Below, one piece after another: positions 1 to 4,830 of a stretch of 5,333 bases of DNA (the first letter of the stretch is position 1; each line of letters begins with the position of its first letter). Origin of the DNA: Chloroflexota bacterium. Lineage in GTDB: Bacteria; Chloroflexota; UBA11872; VXOZ01. Where the stretch lies: the NCBI GenBank assembly GCA_009839775.1, contig VXOZ01000217.1, forward strand, positions 247 through 5,579, written 5' to 3'. Under the pieces are notes generated by a model. That model was not told where the DNA came from and made no database searches. It was given only the letters and a program-made list of their open reading frames with translations. A program made the position numbers and the translations under genes.

Positions 1-2
1 AT

Positions 3-68
3 GACATCGGCATGCACCGCATCGCTACTCGCATTGCGCCGGTACTGCGGGAGATGCTGGGACAGTAA
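3..68 (+). CDS. C-terminal end of a truncated gene, product uncertain
   Basis: The frame starting at base 3 is open from the window edge and reads DIGMHRIATRIAPVLREMLG-Q before a TAA at 66-68. The other two forward frames give less protein-like peptides. The amphipathic helix ending in a 'riaPvLremlg' pattern resembles the extreme C-terminus of luciferase-like (LLM class) flavin-dependent oxidoreductases, which often end 'fA.evmPalr'. With only 21 residues this is a guess, and the gene's function cannot be established from this window. The gene lies on the same strand as everything downstream, and a small inverted repeat follows its stop codon. Confidence 0.5.
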   Translation, partial: DIGMHRIATRIAPVLREMLGQ

Positions 69-89
69 CTCTCTAGTCAGGTGTCCAAT

Positions 90-107
90 CCGGTAAGTGG
101 CTACCGG
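90..107 (+). terminator. Inverted repeat downstream of the truncated gene, possible weak terminator
   Basis: CCGGTA (90-95) and TACCGG (102-107) are perfect 6-base arms around a 6-base loop, 21 bases after the TAA of the truncated gene. A short T run (121-124) follows only after 13 bases, so this is not a classical intrinsic terminator. It could equally be an operator-like dyad in front of the NYN gene. Confidence 0.25.
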
Positions 108-199
108 CCTCATTTGAGAATTTTCCGGCAGGTAACCGCTATACGGAACATAGGTGACAGCGGCCGTTTGCAACAGCGGAAGAGTGGGAAAGCGGGAGA

Positions 200-976
200 A
201 TGGAAAGCGAGATTACGATCAACAGTAACCGGCGTATTGCACTTCTCATAGACGGTGACAATGCCCAGCCGTCCTTATTGGACGTTCTCTTGACTGAGGT
301 ATACAAGTTTGGCGTTGTGCCGATAAGGAGAATCTACGGCGACTGGACTAAGTCTAATATGAAAGGCTGGAAGGACGCGCTACAGACACACGCAATACAG
401 CCAATTCAGCAATTTGCGTACACCAAGGGCAAGAATGCGACCGATAGCGCGCTCATCATCGATGCGATGGATATCCTTGCCGATGGAGTGGTGGAGGGAC
501 TTTGCATCGTCTCGTCAGACTCCGACTACACACGCTTGGCTACCCGTGCCAGAGAGAAGGGGTTCTTCGTAATGGGTATCGGGATGAGGAAAACACCTTC
601 AGCCTTCGTAAACGCCTGTGAAACTTTCATTCACACAGAGAACCTCGGAGTAGCAGAGCCGTCAAAGAAACCCACGCAGCCACGGGCCGACAAGGCTGAA
701 GACGAGAAAGCATCTACTGCAGAGAGCGCTAGCCGAACCTCTAAACCGCTAAAGCTACTACTCAAGGCAGTACAAATGACCCAGCAGGATGACGAGTGGG
801 CCTTCCTTGGAACGGTGGGTGCCTACCTGCGGCAATTGGATCCGGGCTTCGACCCTCGAACTTACGGAGAGAGCCAACTGTCGAGTCTTGTCCGTAAATT
901 CCCCAAGCATTTCGAAGTAAGAGAGGAGAAAAAGAGGGGCGGTACTACCGTGATTCACGTCAAGATCATCGGTTAG
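200..976 (+). CDS. NYN domain (LabA/DUF88-like) putative ribonuclease with C-terminal LOTUS/OST-HTH domain
   Basis: This 258-residue protein is probably a cytoplasmic RNA-processing enzyme. Residues 11-149 form an NYN domain, a PIN-like metal-dependent nuclease fold. Visible motifs are IALLIDGDN (13-21), IYGDW (45-49), TDSALIIDAMD (81-91) and SSDSDY (105-110); D18/D20, D82, D107 and D109 are the expected metal-binding acids. A charged, Lys/Glu/Ser/Ala-rich linker (about 150-183) leads to residues 184-258, which match the LOTUS/OST-HTH winged-helix pattern (LKLLLKAV, GAYLRQLDPGFDPRTYG, LSSLVRKFPKHFEV). LOTUS domains are known to bind RNA, including G-rich RNA. The ATG at 200 is the first start after an in-frame TGA at 155-157, and it places the hydrophobic strand about 12 residues in, as usual for the family. 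The ribosome site is poor: GGGAGA ends right before the ATG, and GGAAGAG at 178-184 lies 15 bases upstream. The gene has visibly lower GC than the transaldolase gene after it. Its RNA target is unknown. Confidence 0.92.
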   Translation: MESEITINSNRRIALLIDGDNAQPSLLDVLLTEVYKFGVVPIRRIYGDWTKSNMKGWKDALQTHAIQPIQQFAYTKGKNATDSALIIDAMDILADGVVEGLCIVSSDSDYTRLATRAREKGFFVMGIGMRKTPSAFVNACETFIHTENLGVAEPSKKPTQPRADKAEDEKASTAESASRTSKPLKLLLKAVQMTQQDDEWAFLGTVGAYLRQLDPGFDPRTYGESQLSSLVRKFPKHFEVREEKKRGGTTVIHVKIIG

Positions 977-984
977 ATCCAAAT

Positions 985-994
985 GTGCCATACT
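985..994 (+). promoter_or_regulatory. Possible extended -10 element before the transaldolase-like gene
   Basis: TGC followed by CATACT (986-994) resembles an extended -10 (TGnTATAAT, 4 of 6 hexamer matches). It lies in the 65-base gap between the NYN stop codon and the ATG at 1042. No convincing -35 was found 16-18 bases upstream, where the sequence is still NYN coding. It could let the next gene be transcribed on its own. Confidence 0.2.
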
Positions 995-1041
995 TTGGGA
1001 AAACCGCACTCAACCACAAGACGACACACTGGAGGCACAGC

Positions 1042-1812
1042 ATGGCAACCGAGACCAAAGTCAGCACACACGCCATTGAACCGCTGGTAACCGGCCCCGT
1101 AGCGCAGGCCCGGCGGGTTGGCAGAGGCCCCGCAATCTGGCTGGCCGGCGACCCGGAAGACCTTAAGCCCTGGATGGACCGCGGCGCCGCCGGCATCGTC
1201 ACCAACACTGTCGTCCTGAATGACATGGTCAAGAAATACGGCCAGATCAAAGACGTGGTGCAGCGCTACCTCGACATTACCGACAAGCCCGTAGTTGTCG
1301 AGGTCGACGGCCACTCGACGGCTGAGTTGATGGACGTCAGCCACTTCTTCACCCGCATGTCCGACCGGATCATCATCAAGATTCCCTGCACCGTGAACGC
1401 CCTCGGAGCATTCCGTCGCCTGGCGGAGGAAGGCATCGAGACCTACTGCACCACCGTGTTCTCACTGCCCCAAGCCGCCGCCGTGGCCCAAGCGGGCGCG
1501 ACCCACGTCCTCCCGTTTTGCGAGCCGGTGAAGCAGATGGGCGGCGACCCCACCAAGCTCGTCCGTGAGTGCGTGCGCATGTTCGCGGGCTGGGAGAACC
1601 GGCCCTACGTCACCGCCGCCCTCGTCCGCAGCGTCGACACCGCCTACGCCGCCCTCCGCGACGGCGCTGACGGCATCATCATCTTTTGGACCACGTTCCA
1701 AGAGATGATGGAGCATCCCCTCACTGACACGTGGAATGAGACCTTTATGGGCGAGTGGGTCGCCATGCACGACGCCAGCCTCCTGGAAGGTGTCCCCGTC
1801 CGGCTTGACTAG
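1042..1812 (+). CDS. Transaldolase-family protein (divergent, Schiff-base aldolase fold)
   Basis: This 256-residue protein is a TIM-barrel aldolase of the transaldolase / fructose-6-phosphate aldolase family, cytoplasmic, expected to transfer or cleave C3 units of sugars. Family landmarks in order are GIVTNTVVL (51-59, versus GVTTNPSLI), PVVVEVDG (83-90), IIIKIPCT (110-117, with K113 as the Schiff-base lysine), TTVFSLPQAAAVAQAGA (137-153) and, near the end, EHPLTDTWNETF, matching the family 'hP..d.....F'. Length is between FSA (about 220) and classical transaldolases (over 300). The start at 1042 is preferred over an in-frame ATG at 985 because GGAGG (1031-1035) sits 6 bases before it; the longer version would add 19 atypical residues. 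By eye, A35 replaces the usual Asp of strand 1, T56 the Pro of TNP, and 'PFCEP' the 'PFvGR' segment whose Arg binds phosphate, so the substrate may be unusual. The gene is GC-rich. Confidence 0.88.
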   Translation: MATETKVSTHAIEPLVTGPVAQARRVGRGPAIWLAGDPEDLKPWMDRGAAGIVTNTVVLNDMVKKYGQIKDVVQRYLDITDKPVVVEVDGHSTAELMDVSHFFTRMSDRIIIKIPCTVNALGAFRRLAEEGIETYCTTVFSLPQAAAVAQAGATHVLPFCEPVKQMGGDPTKLVRECVRMFAGWENRPYVTAALVRSVDTAYAALRDGADGIIIFWTTFQEMMEHPLTDTWNETFMGEWVAMHDASLLEGVPVRLD

Positions 1813-1830
1813 GATGCGTGGGCGTTTTGT

Positions 1831-1880
1831 TGTCATGCCAAACGGAGCGCAGCGCAGTGCCGCTCTTAGCGCGGAATCTC
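1831..1880. repeat. Degenerate dispersed-repeat-like sequence (GTCATNCCGAGCGCAGCG type)
   Basis: The segment opens with TGTCATGCC, contains GGAGCGCAGCGCAG and closes with GCGGAATCTC. These three blocks resemble the widespread extragenic repeat 'tgtcattccgagcgcagcgaggaatctc' seen in many environmental bacteria, including Chloroflexota, but with extra bases between the blocks. The likeness is recalled rather than searched, and no second copy lies in this window. It begins 19 bases after the transaldolase stop codon. Confidence 0.4.
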
Positions 1881-1934
1881 GTGTGCTGAGGCTATAGACT
1901 GCGTAGAGCATAAGTTTGCGCTATGCCTCGTCTG

Positions 1935-1963
1935 TTGACAGAGCCTAAGTATCGACTTACTCT
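1935..1963 (+). promoter_or_regulatory. Candidate sigma70-type promoter upstream of the lipoprotein gene
   Basis: A perfect TTGACA (1935-1940) is followed, after a 17-base spacer, by TACTCT (1958-1963, 3 of 6 matches to TATAAT). It would start transcription near 1970, about 150 bases before the lipoprotein ATG. The weak -10 keeps confidence low. Confidence 0.3.
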
Positions 1964-1978
1964 ATCCATACAGAACTC

Positions 1979-2021
1979 TAGACAATCGGTCACACAATAA
2001 TTATATGTGTGGCAATATAAT
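1979..2021 (+). promoter_or_regulatory. AT-rich promoter candidate with overlapping operator-like dyad
   Basis: TAGACA (1979-1984, 5 of 6 to TTGACA) is spaced 17 bases from TATATG (2002-2007, 4 of 6 to TATAAT). A perfect TATAAT follows at 2016-2021 without a matching -35. Between and over these lies a perfect inverted repeat, CACACA (1991-1996) and TGTGTG (2006-2011), with a 9-base AT-only centre. A dyad overlapping the -10 is the usual place for a repressor operator. The next gene is the lipoprotein at 2118. Confidence 0.35.
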
Positions 2022-2117
2022 TGCATTGAGTCTGCCCAAAGTGCGGGACGTATGGGATTGTCTACCGAGCGGATTCAACCTAAGCCGGTCGCTACAAACT
2101 TACATAAGAGAGACAAA

Positions 2118-2897
2118 ATGTCAAAGCTCAAAGCACTAGCTGGGCTGGGAGTGATGCTCTTAGCGCTGATGCTCACCGGATGTTCAGGTGAGCCAAGTCC
2201 CACGGACACGCCGGTAGAGGCGCCCACAGTCGCGGTCGCTTCTACTTCAGTGGTTACACCCACGCCGGTTGCAGTGGATACGCCCACTCCGGTTGCGCAA
2301 GTGCAGGAGGGCGCGGCGCTCACGACGCGGGAGTATGCGGAAGCCCTAGTGGAAGCCACTTCCGGCTTTGAAGAAGAGGGTGACGATAAGATTGAAGCTG
2401 CGTTCGAGGCCCTCTTTTCCGGCGATCTCATTTCTGAAGACGTACTCGAGCGGATGTTTACGCTTGAAACCAGCGAATCCTGGTCGGAGGATGATGTAAA
2501 GTTCGCGAGCGAGTTTGCGAAAACGCTCCTGCAGGCAACCACAGCCGTCTATGACGTCATCCTGAAGGTTTTCAATGAGTATCTCGACGAAATGGCAAGC
2601 TTGAAACCCCCGGAACACCTATCCGATCTCCACAGCGCCTTCATTGAAGCGTACCGGGAATCGCTTCGCTTCTTTCAGGAGTATGTGGAATCTGTGAAGA
2701 ACACTGACACGGAGATCAAGGGCCCAGCAGACTATGCCAACTTTCAGGAAATAGTCAACTCCTTGGAATCCGGTCCGCTTGACCCAGAACTGCAGCAGAA
2801 GAGTGATGACCTTGCGGAGCAGGCTGAACAGGCATGCCTGGAGCTTAAGGAGCAGCTTGAAGCTGAGTTGGAGCGTGACGTCAGCATTTGCGAATGA
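2118..2897 (+). CDS. Putative exported lipoprotein with Thr-Pro-Val linker, function unknown
   Basis: This 259-residue precursor is probably a membrane-anchored surface or periplasm-side lipoprotein. Residues 1-21 are a type II signal peptide (positive N-terminus MSKLK, hydrophobic core, lipobox LTGC), with lipidation expected on C22. Residues 23-64 are a Thr/Pro/Val-rich low-complexity linker containing two adjacent 8-residue units, TPTPVAVD and TPTPVAQV. Residues 65-259 are acidic and appear almost entirely helical (for example EYAEALVEAT, DLAEQAEQACLELKEQLEAE). A central 'LKPPEHLSDLHSAF' segment resembles a phrase I associate with other uncharacterised lipoproteins of this kind. Two cysteines near the end (C240, C258) could form a disulfide outside the cell. 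The ATG at 2118 is chosen because it starts a perfect lipoprotein signal; the longer in-frame start at 2007 would bury it. The ribosome site is weak (AAGAGAGA at 2105-2112). I do not recognise the family. Confidence 0.85.
   Translation: MSKLKALAGLGVMLLALMLTGCSGEPSPTDTPVEAPTVAVASTSVVTPTPVAVDTPTPVAQVQEGAALTTREYAEALVEATSGFEEEGDDKIEAAFEALFSGDLISEDVLERMFTLETSESWSEDDVKFASEFAKTLLQATTAVYDVILKVFNEYLDEMASLKPPEHLSDLHSAFIEAYRESLRFFQEYVESVKNTDTEIKGPADYANFQEIVNSLESGPLDPELQQKSDDLAEQAEQACLELKEQLEAELERDVSICE
2256..2303 (+). repeat. Two tandem 24-base units in the lipoprotein linker
   Basis: Units 2256-2279 and 2280-2303 are adjacent and in frame. Their first 18 bases differ at only three positions, all third-codon positions; the last 6 bases differ. 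Each encodes TPTPVA plus two residues. This pattern fits linker growth by unit duplication followed by silent drift. Confidence 0.7.
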
Positions 2898-2911
2898 CAG
2901 TGGACGGGGCG

Positions 2912-2929
2912 CGCGAGCGATCCCTCGCG
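2912..2929 (+). terminator. GC-rich hairpin after the lipoprotein gene, possible terminator
   Basis: CGCGAG (2912-2917) pairs with CTCGCG (2924-2929) around a 6-base loop, 14 bases after the lipoprotein stop codon. No T run follows, so if it ends transcription it does not do so in the classical way. A second, looser dyad (GGCCAG 2974-2979 with CTGGCC 2998-3003, 18-base loop) lies further downstream. The rest of the 2898-3103 gap holds a lone TATGATAAT (3030-3038) without a -35. Confidence 0.25.
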
Positions 2930-3103
2930 GCTACAGGTATTTGGTAGGCGCTCCGATGATTTAGGGCACCGGGGGCCAGAGGGGCTCGCTAGATAGACTG
3001 GCCTGCGGGTCAGGGCGCGCGGCTGGAGATATGATAATGCGTCCCATGGCGGGCGCAGAATTGGGGCGTTTAACCGGCAGCCCCAGAACAGTGAGGCTGT
3101 CAG

Positions 3104-3685
3104 ATGCTCAAGCGTATAGCCCCCAGGGATCTAAGACCCATCCCCGCCGTTGCCGCTACGGTCTTCTTAGCCCTAGCTATCTTCGCCTGGACCGAGAGGA
3201 CGGTCGTCATAGATCCGGAGGGGCTGGCCGTTCCTTACTGGCCCTGGAAGCTGTGGCAAAGCGTCCCGCTGCTGCTGGGGTTCGGCGGCGTTTGGTGGGT
3301 CTGGCTGAGCACGCGCCACGTTCTCTGGGTGCGCAGCCTCGCGCTGGGCATCGTCGCCTTGGTTGTGCTCGCCAATGGCTACAGCGGCCTGTTCGGCGAC
3401 TATTGGGATGACGTGTGGCGTACCGTCAACCCGCTGTTCATCGGTTCCTCCAGCGTGGCGGCGGTGGCTCTGTGGCGTTGCGGCTGCGCCGCGGGGCGCG
3501 TGGGCGCGGTAGTCTCGGCGGCGCTGGGCGCGCTCGTCTTCGCCAATGGCTACTTTATCAACGACGAGGTGCTCTGGCAGATACTGAACCCGGCGCGGAT
3601 GCTTGCGGCACTGGCCTGGGCCGCCGGCGCCAGCCAGGTCAACGTTGCCGCACCCGATAATGGCGAGCCTCCGGGTGCCGGATGA
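3104..3685 (+). CDS. Six-segment integral membrane protein with internal repeats, function unknown
   Basis: This 193-residue, very hydrophobic protein should sit in the cytoplasmic membrane. Likely membrane segments are about 13-29, 53-68, 74-92, 108-124, 131-150 and 160-176, followed by a short polar tail rich in Gly and Pro. The N-terminus (MLKRIAPRDLR) is positive, suggesting it faces the cytoplasm. The sequence appears to be three repeated helical hairpins about 54 residues apart: ANGY recurs at 90-93 and 147-150, and the connecting loops read KLWQSV-P (49-55), DVWRTVNP (103-110) and EVLWQILNP (155-163). The loops are rich in Trp and Asp. The ATG at 3104 has GAGG (3093-3096) 7 bases upstream. 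Other frames here are also open because of high GC, but only this one has both a ribosome site and a coherent membrane protein. No catalytic or transport motif is recognised. Confidence 0.78.
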   Translation: MLKRIAPRDLRPIPAVAATVFLALAIFAWTERTVVIDPEGLAVPYWPWKLWQSVPLLLGFGGVWWVWLSTRHVLWVRSLALGIVALVVLANGYSGLFGDYWDDVWRTVNPLFIGSSSVAAVALWRCGCAAGRVGAVVSAALGALVFANGYFINDEVLWQILNPARMLAALAWAAGASQVNVAAPDNGEPPGAG

Positions 3686-3794
3686 GATTGCAAACTCGCG
3701 CCTTCATCGGGTAGGCCGCAGTGTATCATAGGGTCGGCAGCGTAGGCGTTCTCTGCGACATTACAACAGATCCCCAGCAATCAGGATGAGATAC

Positions 3795-4646
3795 ATGCCC
3801 GCCATCGATCTCCACCTGCACACCACCGCTTCCGACGGCGCATTCTCGCCCGCGGATCTTGTGCGCATGGCGTTTGAGGCCGGGCTCGACTGCATCGCCA
3901 TCACCGACCATGACAGCACTGACGGTGTGACCATTGCCCAGGAGGCCGGGCAAGGGCTCGGTGTGCGCGTGATTGCCGGCATCGAATTCAACACCATGTG
4001 GCACGACCAGTCCGTGCACATTCTCGGCTACTTCGTGGACACAGAACACCCGGAATTGCAAGAAGTCATTGCGCGCCAGCGCGACGGGCGCCTCTACCGC
4101 GCGCAGAAAATGATTGAAAAACTGGCGGAGCTCGATATGCCGCTCGAATGGGAAGAGATTCTGGCAGGAGCGGACGGGGGCGCCGTGGGACGCCCACACA
4201 TTGCGAAAGCCATGCTCGCTCAGGGCTACGTGAGCGCAGCCAACGAAGCCTTTGACATATTCCTTGGACACGGCAAGCCCGCCTACGTAGAACAGCCGAA
4301 ACTCACACCAAGTGATGCGGTCATGCTCTTGCACCGCGCCGGCGCGGCAGCCGGGCTTGCGCACCCGTACAACGTAGAAGGCGCGGACCAGGTGGACCTG
4401 GACTCATTGGTACCGGAACTCGCGGCTGCCGGCCTCGACGCCATTGAAGCGCACTACACCGGCTATGGGGCGGAGCAGCGTGCCGACATCCTGAGCATGG
4501 CCGCGCGCTTCGACTTGATCCCCACCGGCGGCAGCGATTTCCACGGCGGCGGCATCCTACCACAAGCTGAACTGGGCGCTATCCACGTACCGGTAGAGTC
4601 GCTCCAATCCCTGGAAGCGACAATCGAGCAGCGGGCCCTGGCTTAG
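3795..4646 (+). CDS. PHP-domain phosphoesterase, RNase AM / TrpH (YciV) type
   Basis: This 283-residue metal-dependent phosphoesterase belongs to the PHP family. Its closest known relatives include E. coli RnaAM (YciV, 293 residues), a 5'-3' exoribonuclease that matures rRNA 5' ends, and 3',5'-nucleoside bisphosphate phosphatases. Motifs are DLHLHTTASDG (5-15), AITDHDS (35-41), GIEFN (62-66), HILGY (75-79), GRPHIA (132-137), GHGKPAYV (158-165), GLAHPY (187-192) and GSDFHGG (246-252). The expected nine metal ligands, H7, H9, D14, H39, E64, H75, H190, D248 and H250, are all present, so the enzyme should be active. The ATG at 3795 is preferred over the in-frame ATG at 3786 because AGGATGAG (3783-3790) is then a well-placed ribosome site; the upstream ATG has none. 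The 109-base gap before it and 184-base gap after it suggest it is transcribed alone. Whether the substrate is RNA or a small nucleotide cannot be read from sequence. Confidence 0.92.
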   Translation: MPAIDLHLHTTASDGAFSPADLVRMAFEAGLDCIAITDHDSTDGVTIAQEAGQGLGVRVIAGIEFNTMWHDQSVHILGYFVDTEHPELQEVIARQRDGRLYRAQKMIEKLAELDMPLEWEEILAGADGGAVGRPHIAKAMLAQGYVSAANEAFDIFLGHGKPAYVEQPKLTPSDAVMLLHRAGAAAGLAHPYNVEGADQVDLDSLVPELAAAGLDAIEAHYTGYGAEQRADILSMAARFDLIPTGGSDFHGGGILPQAELGAIHVPVESLQSLEATIEQRALA

Positions 4647-4699
4647 ATTGAAACGTACCGCCAACCAGCTAAGAACCGCTACCATTACAGAGTAGCTGC

Positions 4700-4723
4700 T
4701 TGCCATGGAAGGGTTCCAGGCAA
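4700..4723 (+). promoter_or_regulatory. Hairpin 1 in the leader of the aldolase gene
   Basis: TTGCC-A-TGGAA (4700-4710) pairs with TTCCAGGCAA (4714-4723) around GGG, giving ten base pairs with one bulged A. It lies 54 bases after the PHP stop codon. No T run follows, so it is not a clear terminator; it could be an RNA processing or stability element, or a protein-binding dyad. Confidence 0.35.
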
Positions 4724-4758
4724 CGCAGGTGGTAAAGTAGAGAGCAAAAGAGATGATA

Positions 4759-4776
4759 GGGTGAGATTTCTCATCC
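4759..4776 (+). promoter_or_regulatory. Hairpin 2 / palindrome in the leader of the aldolase gene
   Basis: TGAGA-TT-TCTCA (4762-4773) is a perfect palindrome. With flanking GGG (4759-4761) and TCC (4774-4776), including one G-T pair, the RNA stem reaches about seven pairs around ATTT. It sits 55 bases before the aldolase ATG. It could be an operator for this gene or a leader hairpin. Confidence 0.3.
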
Positions 4777-4830
4777 ATTCCAATTGAGCCGTCGTCCAGC
4801 CTTCACGGTAGAGAGATGAGGGAAGCCGCC

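Larger units (their letters stand above)
1813..2117. other. 305-base intergenic region: repeat remnant, promoter-like boxes, operator-like dyad
   Basis: No convincing gene lies here. An ATG at 2007 opens in frame with the lipoprotein gene, but the 37 residues it would add lack protein-like character and would bury the signal peptide. The first third (to about 1880) is GC-rich and holds a degenerate dispersed-repeat-like stretch. The middle has a perfect TTGACA. The end (1990-2025) is strikingly AT-rich, with a dyad and a perfect TATAAT. The region fits the regulatory leader of the downstream lipoprotein gene, giving a 5' untranslated region of roughly 90-150 bases depending on the promoter used. 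Confidence 0.6.

Noticed and set aside
114..145. Possible promoter before the NYN gene: TTGAGA (114-119) and TATACG (140-145)
   Set aside because: The spacer is 20 bases, too long for a normal sigma70 promoter, and the hexamer at the right distance (CGCTAT) is poor.
985..1041. Longer transaldolase start at 985
   Set aside because: No ribosome site precedes it, and the extra 19 residues do not fit the family; GGAGG is correctly placed for 1042.
2007..2117. Longer lipoprotein start at 2007
   Set aside because: It would put 37 residues ahead of a perfect lipoprotein signal peptide, and the ATG lies inside the promoter-like dyad.
3031..3411. Plus-strand frame of 126 codons overlapping the membrane protein gene
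   Set aside because: It is Arg/Gly/Ala-rich as expected for an off-frame read of GC-rich DNA and lacks a ribosome site; the frame at 3104 gives a coherent membrane protein.
3678..3711. Inverted repeat across the membrane protein stop codon (CCGGATGA with TCATCGGG, one mismatch, 18-base loop)
   Set aside because: The loop is long and no T run follows, so I do not call it a terminator; GC-rich sequence gives such pairs by chance.
3726..4364. Long minus-strand open frame of 212 codons
   Set aside because: It is a mirror of the PHP gene, whose + strand frame carries all nine metal ligands in order; the antisense peptide has no recognisable motif.
4648..4676. TTGAAA as a -35 box after the PHP gene
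   Set aside because: The hexamer 17 bases downstream is AAGAAC, a poor -10.
4557..4778. Minus-strand 73-codon frame with a hydrophobic N-terminal half
   Set aside because: Its C-terminal part is antisense to the end of the PHP gene, it has no ribosome site at a usable distance, and the peptide resembles nothing; the two leader hairpins account for part of the sequence.
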